Below are positions 57,399-64,000 of a stretch of DNA of 64,000 nt, one piece after another. Under the pieces are notes generated by a model that did not search any database, was not told the DNA's origin, and was given only the letters and a program-made list of their open reading frames with translations. This stretch comes from Chiridota heheva (taxonomy: Eukaryota; Echinodermata; Holothuroidea; Apodida; Chiridotidae), in the NCBI GenBank assembly GCA_020152595.1, contig JAIGNY010003061.1, positions 645,501 to 709,500 on the forward strand, given 5' to 3'. Position numbers and translations under genes: made by a program. The number at the start of each line of letters is the position of its first letter. Within the stretch, counting starts at the first letter, position 1.

Positions 57399-60310
57399 GA
57401 AGCTGGAGCATAATTAAAGAACGATGCGTATACGTTTCTGAGGTCAATGCAGCATGACCTGCACATATTGATCAGAGATGCATAGGAAGTGTTGCCAAAG
57501 AAGTAGGATTAAGTTACCACTACGACTGTGCCTCCATTAATTAAAGTGCAGGGTATTCTATTACTATAATTAAGGCCGACGTTAAGGCTAACTCTGGTTT
57601 TCCTATTTGAATGTTACAGAAATTAGATTCCCTTGTAGCGAGAATATTCATTAACCTGGTAGGCTGGTGAACTAAAGGGAAATTGTTCCTATATTGTAGA
57701 CACTAAATGTACAATTGACACGAGTGTAGGCCTACGCATGTAAGCGAAGAGCACGTCTTGCACAACATTTGTGCATTTTTATACCTTATGTTTTTTTGTC
57801 TTATTTCAAACTTGCATACCAGAAAAAAACATGCAAGAGCAATCCACGCTCATCATCTTTACACTGTATTCTATAAAAACTAACGCTATAAAATGCGCCC
57901 GCATAATTGCTCGTGTATGTTGTAAAGATGCGGGACACTGGTACCATTTTTAATGTACATGGAAACAAAATAGTGTCAGAATTTTTTTTTTTTATCAATT
58001 TTTGACATACAGTATTCTCAAGCAAATAAAGTTTTAATTTTCTGGTGAAATTGTATAAAACATATTGAAGTAAGAGTGATGTATTTTCATGTATGTTGGT
58101 GTTTATTATGATACTGAAAATTTAGTTAAGCACGTGTTAAATCCCAATGACTTTCGCTTCAGCATGTGTTTTTTTTTTTTTCAATGGGCAATTTCCTATA
58201 CCTACAATCAGCAAACTTTGTGGAGTGAAGCTGATGAAGGTATTGTTACTGTACTAGGCCTGCATAGCTTCCTTTTTTGAATTTCAGATCAGCTTGAAGA
58301 AAAAAAAATTGAACAAAAAACATTGGCTCCGGTTTAGTGAGGATGCTCAGTGTTGCTATGCAATCACAATTCAACATCACTGAAACAACAAGCATTTACT
58401 TCCGATGGTTGCCAACTTCTCCATATTAAGGAGACGTTCCCAAATCAAATGATGATATGACTAAGTAAAACTTATTGTTAAAAAGTACCAAAAATCTCAA
58501 AATTTTGGCTCTGTGGTCTTTTACAGTGAAGTTCCTGCATACTGTAGAACTGATTTTTGTACACTAGGTTACGCAGGTGTGTACAACTTAGAGAAAGAGC
58601 AACATGGGCGAGAAGATTTCACCAGCGTTTTTGCCTTTTGGATTGTTCTAATTTACGAGTATAACTTAAGGTGTATATGTATGCGCGTATATACAGTGCA
58701 GGAATTGGATTGCACTGTTCGAGTGTTGCAATTCGAATGCATATAATACGTTTTGCGTTAGCCCGTGGCATGAGCATAAGACACTGTAAATGTTGCGCAT
58801 GATAATTTCAGAGGTGTAATATATCTTATTGTGTACGCACATGTACATGCGCCGGCTTTTCACGATTTTGAAGAAATTGAGGAAATTTTTCTTTTTTCTT
58901 TCCTTCGAATTTTGACCATTTGTCGTTGTTCTTTCTCTTTAACTTTTGCAACTGCAACTGGAAACAAACTGAAGTAATTGTGTGTGATTTTTTAGTGAGA
59001 AGGGGGTTGATTGATATTAAAAATAAATGTTACCGAGAAAACCTGGGAACTTTTTGTGGGAGACGTTTTAAGCCCCATCAATTGACTTTTGCTTTAATGT
59101 GTGTGGCGCATCTACTGATATCTGTTCTATTTGGGTATGTGGACTCATACTACTGCAGCTCCGGTTTAGACAGGAAAATTTGCATTGACTCTCGTTAGTG
59201 AGCTTTAGCGAGCGTCAAAAATCTCAAATATTGTTTGATTGATGCAGGTGAATATATAGTAAGCACGACTCCCTGTGCATTTCTATGTGTACCAAACTGG
59301 CAGACTGGGTCGCTTTCTCGGAGCCTAAGCCATTTACTTTTATGCAAAAATTGATACAGCTTAAAATTTTAAAGCCCAATGTTCACAAGATAACAACGTA
59401 TCATGGCTTGTGATTTGCTGATCACGGCTTGTGATTTGACAAATTGCACAACCCCCTTCCCCTCCCCCCCCCCCGCACCAACGAGACCACTCTAAAAAAA
59501 ATGGGGACTTTGCCCCCAACCCCCCACTTTCATTAATTGAATCCCATCCATGGTCACAAGTATTTATAGGACAGCCCGTGGCAAGACAACTTTTTAAAGT
59601 TGTTGTCTGACCAAGAGCCACTTTTTTGGCTATTATGTTGGATCTAGCAATAAATGTGTGTAGTTCTAAGTTGTTTGTATAAAGATGTTAAGTGAGATTA
59701 AATAAGGAAAGAAGTCAAGATTTGTATGAACTTCCAAAGGTCATGAAATCAATGTGCAATGACACTCGCACATTTTGGATATACTGTACCTCAAAAACCA
59801 ATTGTGTGTTTCCCTACTAGGCTAATGTACAGTATCCATATGTCTTTTGTGTTACTTTTCATGGTTATCCTTGTCGTAAGTCATCCTGATGTGACTATAA
59901 GCAATGCTTATAAATGTGCCTGAAAGTCAGATTATTGATAACATGATTAACTGGTTAATGTACAAAGAAAGTCATTACATAAAAAAGCCCTAAAATATGG
60001 AGAAAAGACCAAAATAGGAAGAAGAAAAATAATTTTTGAAGAATGTCCCTGTCTTGTAAGCAAACATCTCAATCACTTTTTATACCAACTTACGTCAATT
60101 TAACTTTATGTAATAAATGTATGAAGATGGTGGTTGCATGTAGGCTTGCCAAATCAATACGATATGTACTAAAACTTATGGGTCAAACTTTTGTGGGGAT
60201 CCCCTTAACAATGGCTTGCCAGCATTTAACGATAGTGAATCTTATTTGAATATATATGTATAAAAGTATTTCAACTTCCTTCCCAATATAAGGAACAAAA
60301 TATAAATCAT
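57399..60310. other. Sequence with no gene recognised
   Basis: Reading frames at 58513-58746 and 58920-59198 are intact but show no family resemblance and no clear splice context. A C-run lies at 59455-59475. A repeated TGTGATTT word pair occurs at about 59408 and 59428. Confidence 0.35.
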
Positions 60311-60565
60311 CAAGCAAAATCCTAATTAAGCAGTGTGCTTATGTTTAGTGCAAATAAACAAAGTCTATTAAAAAGGGCTGTAGTGGCATTTTTTGTTTTG
60401 TATGGATAGTAGTAAAGAAAGCAGTGGTGTGTCTCAAGGGGGTGAGGTTTTGCCTCCTAAAAAATTATAGCCCCCTCCCCTCAAAAAAAAAAAAAATGAA
60501 GCAAAATCCTAATTAAGCAGTGTGCATCTTTCAATGTTGAGTGCAAATAAACCAAGTCTATATAA
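60311..60565 (+). repeat. Direct repeat of about 65 bp in two copies
   Basis: AGCAAAATCCTAATTAAGCA plus GTGTGC, a short variable stretch, and AGTGCAAATAAAC at 60313-60375 recur at 60501-60560. About 125 bases of unrelated sequence lie between them. Confidence 0.75.
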
Positions 60566-61324
60566 TACAACTATAATGCTAAAATTAGATGGGATGTACT
60601 GTACTATTACACAGTTTTCCAGAGCAAACCCACAATGCTCAACAGATCACAGCTGAACTACAGCAGGTGCACGGACATTAACAATTATATCATGCTGCCT
60701 ATAAGTTTTATAGCACTACACTCGACTGGAAAGCTAATAAAAAACATGCAGGCTTGGTAGAATGATCATATTAATATGTTTGAATAACATATATTGCAAA
60801 TTATGCATATTTTTGCAATTTAGTGATACTGCTGTTTATTGTGTACATGTAAATATTGATGATATAAGCATGTCAAAAAATTGATAAATGAAATTAATAG
60901 GCTCTTGTGTAGAACAGAATGTTTTCTAAGTTTGATTTGATTTTTTATTTGTTTGTTATCTATTTCAACATTCATTTATGGTGTTGTGACTCAAGTTTAC
61001 ACTTTTTAACTTTTGTGTTGCAATTAAAAATTACAAGTGCCAAAAAAATGAATTGGAAATCCAACAGATATGGATATTGGGAAATGAGATGTGATTATTA
61101 AATAATTTAAAAGTGGTTTTTAAATTTGTTCTCTTTTCAAAATAATTTGGGAAAAAACATTCCCCCTAGAATATTTACATGTAAAACAAAATGAAAAATA
61201 AAATGTTTTATCGTATATGAGGAGAAACGAAAGGTGGTAATCTTAACCTAAAAACTGGAGGAAATAGTTTCAGAAATTCTTGCCAGTATACAAACTGGTG
61301 TAGAATTGTCAGTGTGTATTAGGT
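60566..61324. other. Sequence with no gene recognised
   Basis: The stretch is AT-rich. I see nothing to annotate. Confidence 0.4.
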
Positions 61325-61765
61325 AACAGGTAGCTCAGTTGGTAGAGCTGAGATGCTGGAGGTACCTGGTTCAAGCCCAGGTCAGATCTAACCCATTTTT
61401 TCACAGCTATGCAGACAGATACACCGATCATCAAAGCGAAAGTACGTCGTTTGCAGCTCCTTCTTCCCTCCCCTCCTCTTCCTTGTATTCAGCTGTTGAG
61501 AGAAGTGGCAATGGTTGAATGGCGCTTGCTCTCCTTCGGAAGGGACGTTAAGCCGTTGGTCCTGATAGTAAGACAGTCACATCCTACCTGGTTCTCTGAA
61601 CACTATTCAAAAAGAGAAGCGTGAAAAATGCCCTGAGCTAATGGATGGATAATGTGCCGTTTGGGCAGCTCTCCCCTATACTAAAGCTCAGATGTTTGTA
61701 AAGCGCTCTTGAATATACTTGTGTAGAAAGGGCACTATATAAAATAATTACTATTACTATTACCA
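61325..61765 (+). repeat. tRNA-derived SINE, nearly full length
   Basis: A-box GGTAGCTCAGTTGGTAGAGC (61329-61348) and B-box GGTTCAAGCCC (61369-61379) have RNA polymerase III tRNA spacing. The body contains GGAAGGGACGTTAAGCCG, and the tail TAAAGCGCTCTTGAATATAC with GGGCACTATATAAAATAATT and an ATTACT-type simple repeat. That tail type is shared with many SINE/LINE 3' ends. Short frames within it are not genes. Confidence 0.82.
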
Positions 61766-62494
61766 TTAACTTTAATAATGCATTGAAATAAAGTGAAACT
61801 CAAAATGAAAACAATCTATTTAAATAGCTGTTTTGGATGTCCTGGTGATGGCCCAAACAAAACAAGTGTGTCTTCAATTCAGAAGGAAGTGTTCCTTAAA
61901 TCTTTTCCAAGAAAGGAAGTGTGATGGAAAACAAAATGTTTCCTTTATCCAAGGTTTTGTTGACAAATGCTCACATTGTGTAGCTTGTATAGACTGCAGT
62001 GTTTTTGTTTCCCCACAGTTGTTTTTATAACAAAGTATGGGGACAGTGGTGGCAGAAGAAACAAAATATTGGGGGCTGTTCAAAATGGCTATTGAATTTT
62101 GTAGAATGCGAAGAGTCCAGGTCATGGTGGGAGCCCAAATGGCGAAACCCCACTAGCTCTGTGTTTGAGGCATTCAACTATTCATGTGGTTAAAATCATT
62201 TTTAAAACCTAAGTAACTTATTTCAGACGGCTTACAAATCTGTCTTGATGTGGTGATACCCTCCAACAATTTTTTTTTTTTACATTTTAGAACAAATGCA
62301 TGATATTTTATTATAAAATTTCTATGGAGCATTTGCATTGTCATGATCTGTGCATTAACCCCATAATGACGACCTTGGGTATTTGGTTTAGTCCATTTTT
62401 ACAACAGGTGAATTTCTAAACAAAGCAAAAAAATGTATGTAAATTTTTCTTTTTTCATTCTTTTATCTTGTTTTTTATGCATTTTAAACAACAC
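61766..62494. other. Sequence with no gene recognised
   Basis: Frames at 61833-62193 have no family resemblance. I see no splice pattern or RNA gene. Confidence 0.35.
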
Positions 62495-62690
62495 ATAAAT
62501 TTTGTAATAAGTTTAATGTTTTTGGCATCGTTTTTATATGCGCATTTTAATGCATGGTTCAAAGGACTTTGCACTCGCAAATGGGCCTCCTAAAGTCAGG
62601 CCATTCCACTTAGGCCAAAGTCCTTTGCCCCATGCATTAAAATGCATATAAACATTCTGCCTCAACATTAATCTTTACTTAATGATGTAT
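62495..62690. repeat. Long imperfect palindrome
   Basis: The left arm ATATGCGCATTTTAATGCAT plus GG, then CAAAGGACTTTG, faces the right arm CAAAGTCCTTT and CCATGCATTAAAATGCATAT. The core arms are at about 62533-62573 and 62614-62656 with a loop of about 40 bases. Weaker pairing (TTTAATGTTTTTGGCA against the complement of the right flank) continues outward. It may be a MITE or a long hairpin. Confidence 0.75.
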
Positions 62691-63772
62691 CCACATTCAT
62701 AGCAAATATACCATCAATATAGAAACATAACTAATTTACAGTTTACTTTCAGAATCTTAAAGCAAATAGATAAACGAACTTTGAGCAATGTATTATTCTT
62801 ATTATTATTCTCACATCATTGATAAATGATGTTCTGTGTTTGTTATATTTTTTTTATTGTTTTTTTATGCCACCTTTCTTTATGGTTATTTTTTAAACCC
62901 TTTTGTTGTTTTGTATTCTTTTTATTGCTCAGGGCCATGTGTAAGACAATTCCTCATTAGAGAAGTAAAATAGATATTGGACACCATTGTGTATGAATGA
63001 CCAGAGTCATCAAAATTTGATGAGCTTTTGAGTCAGCAATAAGTGACTTGTTAGTATCAGTAGGTAAATAAGAGCACAGCAATGTGAATTGGTAAGATTT
63101 CTCAAATCGTCACAAAATTATAATATCAACAAAAGTGGTCAACTTTGTTTGTGCCACGAAATTGATTGTATTACTTTCTTAAGAAGAACAAAGTCTGCCA
63201 GTGTAATTTATATGGAGCACCCTGCACGTATTTTCATTCTCTCTCCTTCTGCCTCAGAAACACATAAAACTATTATCCAATGAAGATCTCAACTTGTTGT
63301 TATTTTGTCTTCAAGAACGTTTATCCTTCCTTAGAATTTAATCACCTATTGTGTTGAATTTATTGATGGTGACCCACAAGAATAGATCAGGGATTTGTGG
63401 TTTCTTTATTGTTAATTTAAAAGACTGTAAAGTGATGGAATTTTTGTGAAGAATACCTGATATGCATTCTGTAGGTACAATTATGTCTAGTTCAGGATTT
63501 CTCTATTTTTTAATCAATGTATAGATTTGCTGGGCTTCTTTTTAATTAGGGATAATTGTGGTGAATTGAGTATATTAGTCAACATGTAATCCTTATAAGT
63601 ATTAAGTGACCTTTCTGGGTGGGTGATATTTTGAATAACCTTGTGTATAGAAGATTGGCATGGTAAGGATATTCTGGAGAACAAAAATATCCATATGTAT
63701 TTGGAGTTCAGGGGAACTATTTGATAGGGATTTTTTTTTATAGTTTTTTTATCTGGTCACACAGATATACTT
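62691..63772. other. Sequence with no gene recognised
   Basis: The stretch is AT-rich. I see no exon, RNA gene or repeat boundary. Confidence 0.4.
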
Positions 63773-64000
63773 AACGGATTAGTTCAGTAGTCAAGCATGT
63801 ACATCTTATATGAAAGAGGACTTCAGAAGAAACAAAATGGTAAAGAAAGCATTAAAATAGCTTATTCCATTATGGAGATATTAAAGTTTAAAGCTCTGCA
63901 TTATCTGTGTAGAAATGACTAGTGTAGTAAGTCTAACTATGGAAATTTGGCATCTTCATCCTCACATTCTTAACAATTGTTAACGTATTTGAAAGAAAGT
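63773..64000 (+). repeat. Dispersed family D, copy running off the window
   Basis: It starts ACGGATTAGTTCAGTAGTCA and continues AGAAACAAAATGGTAAAGAA, GGAGATATTAAAGTTTAAA and CTCACATTCTTAACAATTG. It resembles the subfamily at 7226-7435. The right side lies beyond the window, so I cannot tell whether it is a foldback. Confidence 0.65.

Noticed and set aside
58920-59198. 92-residue protein with a hydrophobic stretch
   Set aside because: There is no family resemblance, splice context or codon signal beyond chance for AT-rich DNA.
61325-61395. Functional tRNA gene
   Set aside because: A and B boxes are present, but I cannot form an acceptor stem and anticodon arm, and a SINE body follows.

Overview
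The window is AT-rich, intron-rich animal DNA. There are no operons or Shine-Dalgarno sites; instead there are GT-AG introns, tRNA-derived SINEs, non-LTR retrotransposon remains, MITE-like elements, minisatellites and microsatellites. The one protein-coding gene I can establish is the 3' part of a phospholipase C-beta of the vertebrate PLCB1/2/3 type. That gene, the SINE style and the frequent AGGCCTA-type words suggest a marine invertebrate deuterostome, most likely an echinoderm and possibly a sea cucumber. This organism call is an inference and is not proven by the window.

Positions 1-33777 (plus strand) hold the last eleven coding exons of the PLC-beta gene: 1631-1845, 10080-10383, 16957-17082, 19409-19452, 21519-21715, 23278-23347, 27858-28033, 29714-29809, 30781-30838, 32114-32200 and 32839-33777. 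All junction phases agree and the joined frame is open for about 769 residues. It encodes the end of the C2 domain, the G-alpha-q-binding helix-turn-helix, a Ser/Thr/Pro/Ala-rich linker, a small symmetric exon with a 14-3-3-type motif, the long coiled-coil distal C-terminal domain, and then an unusual Lys-rich tail with twelve SPKK motifs that ends in a PDZ-ligand-like G-T-K-L. The catalytic X/Y domains lie upstream of the window.

The introns are full of repeats: a three-copy terminal-inverted-repeat family (139-503, 13887-14208, 20853-20947), a dispersed family whose complete copy at 52821-53381 is a foldback, minisatellites of 26, 26, 29, 44 and 21 bp, several SINEs, and a broken LINE with an RNase H domain (25205-26600).

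From 33778 to 43100 there is the PLC-beta 3' UTR of unknown length, then MITE-like elements at 36127-36496 and 37450-38031 and a 48-bp minisatellite at 40391-40769. From 43200 to 50270 there are two joined LINE 3' ends, a 350-bp polypyrimidine tract, a SINE, and a dead but nearly full ORF2-length CR1-like LINE. From 50800 to the end I see more inverted-repeat elements, a hAT-like MITE with an 8-bp target duplication next to a candidate short coding exon (56318), a tandem array of four hairpins (57168-57398), a tRNA-derived SINE (61325-61765) and a long palindrome (about 62495-62690). I found no second gene I could establish.
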